NCBI GenBank assembly: GCA_005888695.1
Contig: VBBH01000207.1
Location: 1 to 5,386, forward strand
Direction of reading: 5' to 3'
Source of the DNA: Candidatus Bathyarchaeota archaeon
GTDB lineage: Archaea > Thermoproteota > Bathyarchaeia > 40CM-2-53-6
Length of the DNA: 5,386 bases
In this document: positions 1 to 5,386 of the stretch, piece by piece
Position numbering within the stretch: the first letter of the stretch is position 1
Layout: each line of letters begins with the position of its first letter
Made by a program: the position numbers and the translations under genes
Notes under the pieces: model-generated
The model's input: the letters and a program-made list of their open reading frames with translations, nothing else
Databases searched by the model: none
Told to the model about the DNA's origin: nothing

Positions 1-1
1 A

Positions 2-658
2 GGTCCTGTACTGCAATACATACGATTCGGTGAGAGCTACGCATCAGACTCGATAATTGTCAACCTCAATAGTCAAAGCAAGTATTTCGGTGGTAAATAC
101 GAATCTCCAATCTTCCTAATCAACCTCAAACCTCAGTACAAGTATCAAACTGCCCTAGTCGCTCAGGACCTCTCAACCCAGTATCCACGATATGATCTTG
201 CGGAGAACTCCATTACACTTGACCAATTGCTGGGACTTGTCAAGACGACTGTCGACAAGGTTTTCGCAGTCATCCTCCTAATTCTATACTTCGCGATACT
301 GATAACGAGTCTTGGAATCACTGTAAACATGATGATGAACGTGACAGAACGAAGGCGGGAGATCGGGCTCTTAAGATCCCAGGGAATGAGCCGCGGACAG
401 ATACTCTGGGTCTTTCTAGGCGAGGGAGTCATCTTGGGAATATTTGGGTTCCTTCTTGCAATCCCAAGCGGGCTCCTTCTGCTTCGAGGAGCGACTAACA
501 GTACGACCGTAGCAGGATTCTGGCTACCTTATGTTATCCCTTGGACAGCGATAGAAGAATCGTTCATCCTAGCAATGATCGCGGTGCTGCTCGGGACGTT
601 CTACTCTGCTTTCAAAGCATCGCGACTAGAAATTACGAGAGCACTCCAGCAAGCATGA
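2..658 (+). CDS. FtsX/MacB-type ABC transporter permease, C-terminal part (5' end outside window)
   Basis: The reading frame is open from the left edge to the TGA at 656-658, giving 218 residues with no visible start. A TTG at 227 is internal, because the frame upstream reads as sensible protein. Residues 1 to about 83 are polar and would be the end of the extracytoplasmic domain. Three hydrophobic segments follow, at about 85-112, 137-161 and 187-206. Between the first two lies the family signature at residues 116-134, ERRREIGLLRSQGMSRGQI, the cytoplasmic loop thought to contact the ATPase. The tail (ASRLEITRALQQA) resembles the usual end of FtsX-domain permeases. Such proteins pair with a separate ATPase to export substrates or to drive work at the cell envelope (family knowledge); no ATPase gene is visible here, and the substrate cannot be told. 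The gene lies 106 nt before the purine genes and is probably a separate unit. Confidence 0.88.
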   Translation, partial: GPVLQYIRFGESYASDSIIVNLNSQSKYFGGKYESPIFLINLKPQYKYQTALVAQDLSTQYPRYDLAENSITLDQLLGLVKTTVDKVFAVILLILYFAILITSLGITVNMMMNVTERRREIGLLRSQGMSRGQILWVFLGEGVILGIFGFLLAIPSGLLLLRGATNSTTVAGFWLPYVIPWTAIEESFILAMIAVLLGTFYSAFKASRLEITRALQQA

Positions 659-725
659 TACAAGTTTGGACTTTGACAGTATTCCTGCCTTCAGTATAAG
701 CGATCGCGTGTATTCTTAACCCAGA

Positions 726-733
726 CTAAATAA
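726..733 (+). promoter_or_regulatory. Possible archaeal TATA box upstream of the purH cyclohydrolase gene
   Basis: CTAAATAA is the most AT-rich octamer just upstream of the start at 765. With normal archaeal spacing (TATA centre about 26 nt before transcription start), transcription would begin near 755-759, giving a leader of only 6-10 nt. A second candidate, AGTATAAG at about 693-700, would start transcription near 722-726 and leave a 40-nt leader that contains the GAGGG at 756-760. The sequence alone does not decide between them. I see no U-rich terminator in 659-725, so read-through from the permease gene also remains possible. Confidence 0.35.
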
Positions 734-755
734 GCCTCTGAACATTCAAGCATTC

Positions 756-760
756 GAGGG
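756..760 (+). promoter_or_regulatory. Ribosome binding site for the ATG at 765
   Basis: GAGGG ends four bases before ATG 765 and matches part of the anti-Shine-Dalgarno complement (GGAGG). It supports ATG 765 as the start, as does the protein alignment, which begins at the usual first strand of the cyclohydrolase domain. The spacing is a little short. The site can only work if transcription begins upstream of it. Confidence 0.4.
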
Positions 761-764
761 AAAG

Positions 765-1367
765 ATGCCGGCGAGGTACGCGCTTGTCTCCGTCTATGAT
801 AAGACAGGCCTTGAGACGATCGTCGCGGCATTGGGAACGCAGAGCATTCGGATAATCGGTTCAGGTGGTACTGCAGAAGCAATCCGAAAAGCCGGATATG
901 AAATCCTAGAAGTTTCGGATTACACTGGGACACCTGAAATGCCTGGCGGATTGGTCAAGACGTTACATCCCAAGATCCACGCTGGCATCCTCGGCGATTG
1001 GACCGTTCCAGAACAGCGAAAATATCTTGACCAACAAGGAGTGCACCCTTTTGATTTCGTCATCGTCAACCTCTACCCCTTCCAAGACACTGTTAGAAAC
1101 GATCCATCCAATCTACAGAGAGCGGTCGATAACATCGACATTGGAGGCGTCGCATTGATTCGGGCGGCCGCGAAGGGAGCGCTTCTGAACAATCGGGTCG
1201 TCCCAGTCACCAGTCCTCAGCAATACGATATGGTCAGGAGAGAACTTGTGGAGAAGAATTTGATCGGAGACAAATTGCGCCAGCGGCTTGCAAAGGAAGC
1301 ATTCAATGTCACAGCTGAGTATGACAAAGCGATACGTGACTATCTCGTGGGACGGTTGAAGCAATAG
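765..1367 (+). CDS. purH: IMP cyclohydrolase (N-terminal PurH domain as a separate protein)
   Basis: This 200-residue protein matches the N-terminal IMP cyclohydrolase (MGS-like) domain of bifunctional PurH/ATIC, which closes the purine ring of FAICAR to give IMP, the last step of de novo purine synthesis in the cytoplasm. Recognisable blocks are SVYDKTG (9-15), GSGGTAEAI (32-40), SDYTGTPEM (51-59), VKTLHPKIHAGILG (64-77), VNLYPF (101-106), NIDIGG (123-128) and IRAAAK (132-137). Residues aligned by eye to the active-site Lys66, Tyr104, Asp125 and Lys137 of human ATIC are Lys65, Tyr104, Asp125 and Lys137. The position of ATIC Arg64 is Leu63, as I recall also in some bacterial PurH proteins. 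The protein ends at the domain boundary (TAEYDKAIRDYL, then eight residues), and the transformylase domain is encoded by the next gene, two bases downstream in another frame. It is about 200 residues against about 520-590 for fused PurH. Function is near certain; whether the split is natural is less so. Confidence 0.93.
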   Translation: MPARYALVSVYDKTGLETIVAALGTQSIRIIGSGGTAEAIRKAGYEILEVSDYTGTPEMPGGLVKTLHPKIHAGILGDWTVPEQRKYLDQQGVHPFDFVIVNLYPFQDTVRNDPSNLQRAVDNIDIGGVALIRAAAKGALLNNRVVPVTSPQQYDMVRRELVEKNLIGDKLRQRLAKEAFNVTAEYDKAIRDYLVGRLKQ

Positions 1368-1369
1368 AC

Positions 1370-2452
1370 TTGAGCGGTCAAGAAATCAGACGAATTTATC
1401 GCAAGGCTGTTGAGGAGGATTTCCCTGACACTATCACCTTCACGCTTGGTGGGAGAAAGCATCAGTACGACAAGGTCCAATGGACGGTCCGAGACGAGAA
1501 GAGAGGTTTGAGGTATGGGACAAACCCGCACCAACGCGCCGCACTGTACAAGCCTCAAGGATCTAGGACGGGTATTGGGAACGTCGAATGGGTCAAGTGG
1601 GGAAAGGACGGTCCCTCAGCCACGAACATTGAGGACGGAAGCCACGGGAGCAGAATCGTAAGCTACTTTGACAAGCCAGCGGTCAGCGTCATGAAACATC
1701 TGAATCCGTCCGGCGTGGCAGTACAACTCTCAAATGAAGGGAATGCCGCGGTCTACCGGAAGGCAAGGGAAGCGGACCCTAGAGCCGCGTTCGGAAGCGT
1801 GGTAGTCTTCAACTCCCCAGTCGACATGGAAACCGCGAAGGAAATAATGAGCACATACGTGGAAGTAGTCTATGCTCCCGATTTCCAACGGGATGCATTG
1901 CCGGTCTTTGAGGCGAAGAAGGACATCAGGATCGGAAAGGTTCGAAAAATAGAGGCCGATAGGAATCTGCCTCCTGACATTGTCGTTCTGGATGACGGTT
2001 CGGTCATTTTGGAAGATCCCTACAAGACTCGGATTCGATCATTGGAATCCCTGAAACAACTGCCAGTCCCAACGAAGAGGAAACCAATCGAGCACGAGTA
2101 CCGCGACCTATTGCAGGCCTGGTGGGTTACGTGTGAGGTTAGATCCAATGCCATCGTTCTATGGAGGAATGGCGCATCTCTTGCGATTGGAACAGGACAG
2201 CAGGACCGCGTAGGAGTATTGGAGAATTGCGTGGAGAAAGCACATAGATTCGGCCACGATCTTAGAGGATCAAGTCTTGCCTCTGACGGATTCCTCCCTA
2301 AGACAGACAATATCGAGACAGCGGCTGCTGAAGGCATCTCAGCAATTATTCAACCAGGCGGCTCAGTGGAAGACAATCTCGTCATTGAAGCCTGCGACAA
2401 AAACGGCATCGCAATGGTTCTTACTGGGGAAAGATCATTCCGGCACTTCTAG
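1370..2452 (+). CDS. purH: AICAR transformylase (C-terminal PurH domain as a separate protein)
   Basis: This 360-residue protein is the AICAR formyltransferase half of PurH. It transfers a formyl group from 10-formyl-tetrahydrofolate to AICAR, and the neighbouring cyclohydrolase then makes IMP. Motifs in order are LRYGTNPHQ (47-55), SATNIEDG (83-90), MKHLNPSG (108-115) with the catalytic Lys-His pair at 109-110, AFGSVVVFN (140-148), VVYAPDF (166-172), RSNAIVL (258-264), GTGQQDR (274-280), SSLASDGFLP (301-310), IIQPGGS (326-332) and the terminal FRH (357-359). The start is taken as TTG 1370, two bases after the preceding stop. It is the only usual start codon between the in-frame TGA at 1337 and the conserved core, and no strong Shine-Dalgarno precedes it, so coupled re-initiation is likely. 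Between the FP at 18-19 and the LRYG motif there are about 15 more residues than in E. coli PurH (GGRKHQYDKVQWTVRDEK region). The first Asn of the bacterial SYNN motif is Thr86 here, but that position also varies in animal ATIC. Confidence 0.93.
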   Translation: MSGQEIRRIYRKAVEEDFPDTITFTLGGRKHQYDKVQWTVRDEKRGLRYGTNPHQRAALYKPQGSRTGIGNVEWVKWGKDGPSATNIEDGSHGSRIVSYFDKPAVSVMKHLNPSGVAVQLSNEGNAAVYRKAREADPRAAFGSVVVFNSPVDMETAKEIMSTYVEVVYAPDFQRDALPVFEAKKDIRIGKVRKIEADRNLPPDIVVLDDGSVILEDPYKTRIRSLESLKQLPVPTKRKPIEHEYRDLLQAWWVTCEVRSNAIVLWRNGASLAIGTGQQDRVGVLENCVEKAHRFGHDLRGSSLASDGFLPKTDNIETAAAEGISAIIQPGGSVEDNLVIEACDKNGIAMVLTGERSFRHF

Positions 2453-2460
2453 CAGAACCT

Positions 2461-2466
2461 AGGTGA
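2461..2466 (+). promoter_or_regulatory. Ribosome binding site deciding the acetyltransferase start
   Basis: AGGTGA matches the end of the anti-Shine-Dalgarno complement (AGGAGGTGA) and sits five bases before ATG 2472. An upstream in-frame GTG at 2463 lies inside this element and has no purine-rich site of its own, so ATG 2472 is preferred. Confidence 0.55.
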
Positions 2467-2471
2467 AGCTA

Positions 2472-2924
2472 ATGGGGCCGTGGAACGTGCGAAAATGTCA
2501 CAAGGAGGATCTCCCGAAGGTGTTGGATCTCGCAGAAAGATACACGTCGTTCGATGCCATGCCAACAATGCCGGATATTGAGCTGATGTATGAACGAAAC
2601 GAAAACAATTTCTTCGTTGCAGAAGGCGACCGCGGGAATATCCTCGGATTCGCGACGGGGTACGAAAAGAAGGGGATACCACAGGAGGTTTTGATGAGTT
2701 GGAAGGCGAAAAGAGTGGGCTATCTGGATCTTATGGCGGTGGACGTACAGCATAGGAAGCAAGGCATTGGGACCGCCCTGCTAAATTCGGTCCTGGACCA
2801 ATTCAAAGTTCAGGGTATCGACACCATCCACTTGGACGTGCCGTCCACAGAGCAAGATGCGATCAAGCTCTATCACAAGCTTGGTTTCAAAACCAGAGCC
2901 TACAGCATGGTTAAGCAGGCTTAG
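2472..2924 (+). CDS. GNAT-family N-acetyltransferase, RimI-like
   Basis: The 150-residue protein has the Gcn5-related acetyltransferase fold, which moves an acetyl group from acetyl-CoA to an amine. The first strand and helix (VRKCHKEDLPKVLDLAER, 6-23) are typical. The central strand FFVAEGDRGNILGFATGY (47-64) precedes motif A, YLDLMAVDVQHRKQGIGTAL (84-103), whose HRKQGIG is the pyrophosphate-binding R/Q-x-x-G-x-G loop. Motif B is AIKLYHKLGFKTR (130-142). The arrangement resembles RimI-type protein N-terminal acetyltransferases, but the substrate cannot be read from the sequence and could be a small molecule. It starts 19 nt after the AICAR transformylase stop, so it is probably the last gene of a purH transcript, with a 150-nt promoter-bearing gap after it. 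If GTG 2463 were used, three residues would be added. No purine-pathway role is known to me for this family. Confidence 0.87.
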   Translation: MGPWNVRKCHKEDLPKVLDLAERYTSFDAMPTMPDIELMYERNENNFFVAEGDRGNILGFATGYEKKGIPQEVLMSWKAKRVGYLDLMAVDVQHRKQGIGTALLNSVLDQFKVQGIDTIHLDVPSTEQDAIKLYHKLGFKTRAYSMVKQA

Positions 2925-3032
2925 CTCGCATTGTAGGTCTAATCTCCCTGCACTCTCGGAGAGACATTGCATCACGGGTTTGTCCAGCACGAATGGACCA
3001 CTGCCCTTCGAAGAAGTTAACTGGAATATGTC
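2925..3032 (+). other. Spacer with weak hairpins between acetyltransferase gene and purS promoter
   Basis: No gene is visible here. There is a small palindrome CTCTCGGAGAG at 2953-2963. There is also a five-base-pair hairpin, GTCCA 2982-2986 with TGGAC 2994-2998 and a seven-base loop, which could be extended across an internal loop by GGG 2976-2978 with CCC 3004-3006. No T-run follows, so a terminator is not well supported. Both could be chance, or a regulator site upstream of purS. Confidence 0.3.
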
Positions 3033-3049
3033 AAAAAAGGGCTTAATAG
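3033..3049 (+). promoter_or_regulatory. Probable archaeal BRE/TATA promoter of purSQL
   Basis: A purine-rich stretch AAAAAAGGG (about 3033-3041) is directly followed by CTTAATAG (3042-3049), the layout of a TFB-recognition element next to a TATA box. The TATA centre lies about 29 nt before the GTG at 3075, so transcription should begin within a few bases of the start codon. The lack of any Shine-Dalgarno sequence between 3050 and 3074 fits a leaderless or nearly leaderless mRNA. This is an inference from spacing and composition. Confidence 0.5.
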
Positions 3050-3074
3050 GAATCCAGATTGCTTTACATATGTC

Positions 3075-3371
3075 GTGGTCTTGAAAACTAGAAGTCAATA
3101 TCGCACAGTCGAGGTCATCATCCAGAACAAGCCCTTGGCCCGAGACCCGGAGGGCGAGACGATTCATAGAAACCTGGTTCTCAAGGGCGGATACGACCAG
3201 GTGACCGGTGTACGCGCTGGTAAACTTCTACGAATGACCGTCCAAGCCGAGTCAGGCCAAGAAGCGGAAAACATCGTTCGGAGACTTTGCGATGACCTTC
3301 GAATCTACAACCCGGCAGCTCACAGTTGCGAAGTAAGAATTGTAGAGAAAGAGGACAGGATAACAGAGTAA
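3075..3371 (+). CDS. purS: Phosphoribosylformylglycinamidine synthase subunit PurS
   Basis: PurS is the small structural subunit of FGAM synthetase; as a dimer it bridges PurQ and PurL and is thought to help pass ammonia from one to the other. The 98-residue protein shows the family pattern: a first strand TVEVIIQNKP (11-20), the DPEGETIHRNL motif (24-34), VTGVRAGKLLRM (43-54), a helix AENIVRRLCDDL (64-75), and the closing NPAAHSCEVRIVE (79-91), equivalent to the usual NPVIE-type end. It is slightly longer than the common 80-85 residues, with about ten residues before the first strand and a charged tail. GTG 3075 is the first usual start after an in-frame stop at 3018; TTG 3081 is an alternative two codons later. 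The stop overlaps the purQ start by one base (TAATG), and purL follows. Confidence 0.92.
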   Translation: MVLKTRSQYRTVEVIIQNKPLARDPEGETIHRNLVLKGGYDQVTGVRAGKLLRMTVQAESGQEAENIVRRLCDDLRIYNPAAHSCEVRIVEKEDRITE

Positions 3372-4093
3372 TGCCCCAGGTTGCCGTTGTCCAGTACCCG
3401 GGCAGCAACTGCGACCTGGACGCCCTAGAGGTCCTCCGGAAGATCGTGAGAGTGAAAACTGATCTAGTATGGCATAAGCAACTCACACACGACAATTACG
3501 ACGGTTACATTCTTCCCGGAGGCTTCTCCTACGGAGACTATTTGCGAGCAGGCGCAATAGCAGCACATAGTCCAAGCCTGAAGATTGTCCGGGAGGCCGC
3601 AGAAGCAGGCAAACCCGTCCTTGGAATCTGTAATGGCTTTCAGATTCTAGTGGAAGCCAACTTGTTACCGGGCGCAGTGCTGAGGAATGCCAATCTCAGG
3701 TTCATCTGCAAATGGATTAACCTCAGGGTGGACAACAACAAGACACCAATCACGAGGAAGATGAAGATGGGACAATCGCTACGTGTTCCGATTGCTCACA
3801 ACGAAGGACGATACTATCTCGAACCGGAACAAATCCAAACATTGGAAAAGAATGGACAGGTTGTACTACGCTACGCCGACAATAAGGGGGACACGACTAT
3901 GGATGCCAATCCGAACGGAAGCCTTGAGAACATAGCGGGCATATGCAACCCTGACCACAATGTGATGGGGCTGATGCCTCATCCGGAACGGGCCTCACAA
4001 TCCGAACTGTCCCCATACAACAATGCAGAGGGCCGCTTGATCTTCGACTCGATGATCGAAACAATCCGAGAACGGAATGAGGAGAGAAGATGA
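3371..4093 (+). CDS. purQ: Phosphoribosylformylglycinamidine synthase subunit PurQ (glutaminase)
   Basis: PurQ is the class I glutamine amidotransferase that supplies ammonia for FGAR amidation. In the 240 residues, VAVVQYPGSNCD (4-15) begins the fold and ILPGGFSYGDYLRAGA (47-62) carries the oxyanion region. GICNGFQIL (85-93) holds the nucleophile Cys87, and MPHPERA (202-208) holds His204 and Glu206 of the catalytic triad. The inserts typical of PurQ are also present: RFICKWINLRV (110-120), VPIAHNEGRYY (139-149) and NPNGSLENIAGICN (180-193). The start is ATG 3371, sharing one base with the purS stop. The frame stays open further upstream, with another ATG at 3326, but that would add 15 unrelated residues read inside purS. 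The end overlaps purL by four bases (ATGA). Length is within the usual range, and all catalytic residues are present. Confidence 0.96.
   Translation: MPQVAVVQYPGSNCDLDALEVLRKIVRVKTDLVWHKQLTHDNYDGYILPGGFSYGDYLRAGAIAAHSPSLKIVREAAEAGKPVLGICNGFQILVEANLLPGAVLRNANLRFICKWINLRVDNNKTPITRKMKMGQSLRVPIAHNEGRYYLEPEQIQTLEKNGQVVLRYADNKGDTTMDANPNGSLENIAGICNPDHNVMGLMPHPERASQSELSPYNNAEGRLIFDSMIETIRERNEERR
4079..4084 (+). promoter_or_regulatory. Ribosome binding site of purL inside purQ
   Basis: GAGGAG lies five bases before ATG 4090, within the last codons of purQ. It is the strongest Shine-Dalgarno match in the window and fits internal translation starts on the purSQL mRNA, in contrast to purS, the first gene, which has none. 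Confidence 0.65.
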
Positions 4094-5386
4094 CAGTTCT
4101 AGAAGAAATCCAGAAACCAAATCTAACGACGGAGGAGATGGAGTACGCGGTAAGAAAGCTCGGAAGGCAGCCCGGCAGTGTCGAATGGGCCATGCTAGAG
4201 GCAGAGTGGTCGGAACATTGCAGCTACAAATCATCAAGACAAGTCTTGAAACAACTGCCAACAAAAGGTCCCCGTGTGCTAGTTGGGCCAGGCTATGATG
4301 CTGGAGTCGTTGATGTAGGCGAAGGATGGATTGTCACGTTTCACATCGAGAGCCACAATCATCCCTCGGCCATCGACCCATACGGTGGTGCTGCGACCGG
4401 AGTGGGCGGAGTCGTACGGGATATCTTGAGCCTAGGCACACGACCCATTGCCTTATTGGATCCATTGAGATTCGGCAAGCTCGACAGTCCGCACAGCCGT
4501 TGGCTCTTCGAGAATGTGGTACGCGGAATAGGCGATTACGGCAATTGTATCGGCGTACCGACAGTGGGTGGAGAAGTTGAGTTCGATGAGTCTTTCGAAC
4601 GAAACTGTCTCGTTGATGTAGTTTGTGTCGGTCTAGGGAAGAAGAAGGATCTTGTAATGGCAGACGCGGACACGCCCGGTGATCTGGTCTACCTTGTTGG
4701 AGGAAGCACTGGCCGAGACGGTATCAGAGGAGCAAGCTTCGCAAGCAGAGTTCTCACCGAGAAGTCGGATACTGAGAGGTCGGCTGTTCAAGTGCCTGAC
4801 CCATTCGCCAAGAAATTGATAATCGAGGCAGTGCTTGAAGCAGTAAACTCTGGTCTTGTTAGGGGAATGAAAGACCTCGGCGGGGGCGGAATTACTTGTG
4901 CCCTCTCCGAAATGGCGGCGAAGGGCGGTACAGGTATGAGGATAGAACTGGACAAGGTGAGAAAGAGAGAGCCAGACATGCACGCTGCTGAGATAATGAT
5001 CTCGGAGTCGCAGGAGAGAATGGCCCTAGTGATCAATCCGAAAATGGAAGATAGGCTCATCCAGACCCTGGAGAAATATGAAATCCCATACTCCAGGATA
5101 GGCACCGTAACAAATGATGGCCAGCTAACGATTACGATGGGCGGAGACATTGTTGCGAGTGCACCTTCACGATTTGTTGCCGAGGCTCCGCTGGCCCATC
5201 ACTCGTCTCGGAAGCCCGTCTACATAGATAAGCTAGAAAAAACAAATCATCCCGACGTGCCTAAGGATCTTGGCCGAACGCTTCTTCGATTATTGGCGAG
5301 CTCAAACATTGCTAGCAAGGAATGGATCTATCGGCAGTACGACCATGAAGTCGGCATACGAACATTAGTGAAACCGGGAGACGCCG
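4090..5386 (+). CDS. purL: Phosphoribosylformylglycinamidine synthase subunit PurL (3' end outside window)
   Basis: PurL is the ATP-dependent synthetase subunit that activates FGAR and adds ammonia delivered by PurQ. ATG 4090 opens a frame that runs to the right edge, showing 432 residues of about 720-750 in the small PurL type. Motifs in order are EWSEHCSYKSSR (39-50, with conserved His43), FHIESHNHPSA (84-94, with His89 and His91), YGGAATGVGGVVRDIL (98-113, Asp111 probably binding magnesium), RPIALLDPLRFG (118-129), PTVGGEV (157-163), GGSTGRDGIRGASFAS (204-219), VQVPDPFAKKLIIEA (233-247), KDLGGGGITCALSEMA (261-276) and ISESQERM (304-311). Near the edge, YRQYDHEVGIRTLVKPG (414-430) starts the second synthetase repeat. 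The large-type N-terminal PurS-like domain is absent, as expected with a separate purS. The residue before IESHNHPS is His85 where many PurL proteins have Lys. Confidence 0.95.
   Translation, partial: MTVLEEIQKPNLTTEEMEYAVRKLGRQPGSVEWAMLEAEWSEHCSYKSSRQVLKQLPTKGPRVLVGPGYDAGVVDVGEGWIVTFHIESHNHPSAIDPYGGAATGVGGVVRDILSLGTRPIALLDPLRFGKLDSPHSRWLFENVVRGIGDYGNCIGVPTVGGEVEFDESFERNCLVDVVCVGLGKKKDLVMADADTPGDLVYLVGGSTGRDGIRGASFASRVLTEKSDTERSAVQVPDPFAKKLIIEAVLEAVNSGLVRGMKDLGGGGITCALSEMAAKGGTGMRIELDKVRKREPDMHAAEIMISESQERMALVINPKMEDRLIQTLEKYEIPYSRIGTVTNDGQLTITMGGDIVASAPSRFVAEAPLAHHSSRKPVYIDKLEKTNHPDVPKDLGRTLLRLLASSNIASKEWIYRQYDHEVGIRTLVKPGDA

Noticed and set aside
700..707. GCGATCGC palindrome before the purH unit, resembling the cyanobacterial HIP1 core.
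   Set aside because: I noticed only this copy, and the gene types do not suggest a cyanobacterium, so it is most likely chance.
659..725. Possible terminator after the permease gene.
   Set aside because: I see neither a stable hairpin nor a T-run, so termination here is not supported by sequence.
2020..2337. Open frame of 105 codons on the minus strand inside the AICAR transformylase gene.
   Set aside because: It lies wholly antisense to a strongly conserved enzyme and its translation shows no recognisable domain.
2857..3084. Plus-strand open frame of 75 codons bridging the acetyltransferase end and the purS start.
   Set aside because: It overlaps the conserved C-terminus of the acetyltransferase, has low-complexity Ser/Leu content, and contains the probable purS promoter.
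3326..3370. Upstream ATG that would lengthen PurQ by 15 residues.
   Set aside because: The extra residues are read within purS and lack similarity to PurQ, whose fold begins at MPQVAVVQYPG.
4633..5150. Two minus-strand open frames (4633-4983 and 4788-5150) inside purL.
   Set aside because: purL is conserved throughout this stretch (GRDGIRGASF, SESQERM), so these are antisense by-products.
1..5386. Window length equals that of the phiX174 genome (5,386 bases).
   Set aside because: The content is chromosomal purine genes with both end genes cut off, so the length is a coincidence.

Overview
The window is a run of six co-directional (+ strand) protein genes, most of them for de novo purine biosynthesis, and it looks archaeal. 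The reasons are: the small-type FGAM synthetase made of separate PurS, PurQ and PurL; mixed ATG, GTG and TTG starts; AT-rich TATA-like boxes a short distance upstream of purS and purH; and a purS start with no Shine-Dalgarno sequence, sitting where a (nearly) leaderless transcript would begin. I favour a mesophilic or moderately thermophilic archaeon with roughly balanced GC, perhaps of the Thaumarchaeota/Bathyarchaeota side. That placement is an inference and was not tested by comparison.

Layout. Bases 2-658 are the C-terminal part of an FtsX/MacB-type ABC transporter permease, cut by the left edge and probably unrelated to the rest. After a 106-nt gap with promoter-like elements comes PurH, split into two genes: the IMP cyclohydrolase domain (765-1367) and the AICAR transformylase domain (1370-2452). 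They are separated by two bases and lie in different frames. A RimI-like GNAT acetyltransferase (2472-2924) follows after 19 nt. Next is a 150-nt spacer with a probable archaeal promoter, then purS (3075-3371), purQ (3371-4093) and purL (4090 to the right edge, about 60% of the gene). purS/purQ and purQ/purL overlap by 1 and 4 nt.

How they work together. PurS, PurQ and PurL form the complex that converts FGAR, glutamine and ATP to FGAM (step 4). PurQ releases ammonia from glutamine, PurL does the ATP-dependent amidation, and PurS bridges the two. The two PurH halves do the last two steps: AICAR to FAICAR with 10-formyl-tetrahydrofolate, then ring closure to IMP. Using PurH-type enzymes here, rather than the PurP/PurO pair of many methanogens and Thermococci, implies a folate-type formyl donor. 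The job of the acetyltransferase is unknown.

I found no RNA gene, mobile element, CRISPR array or long repeat. The points most worth checking are whether the purH split is real, what the embedded GNAT gene does, and two substitutions at normally conserved positions in PurH and PurL. I see no clearly novel system.
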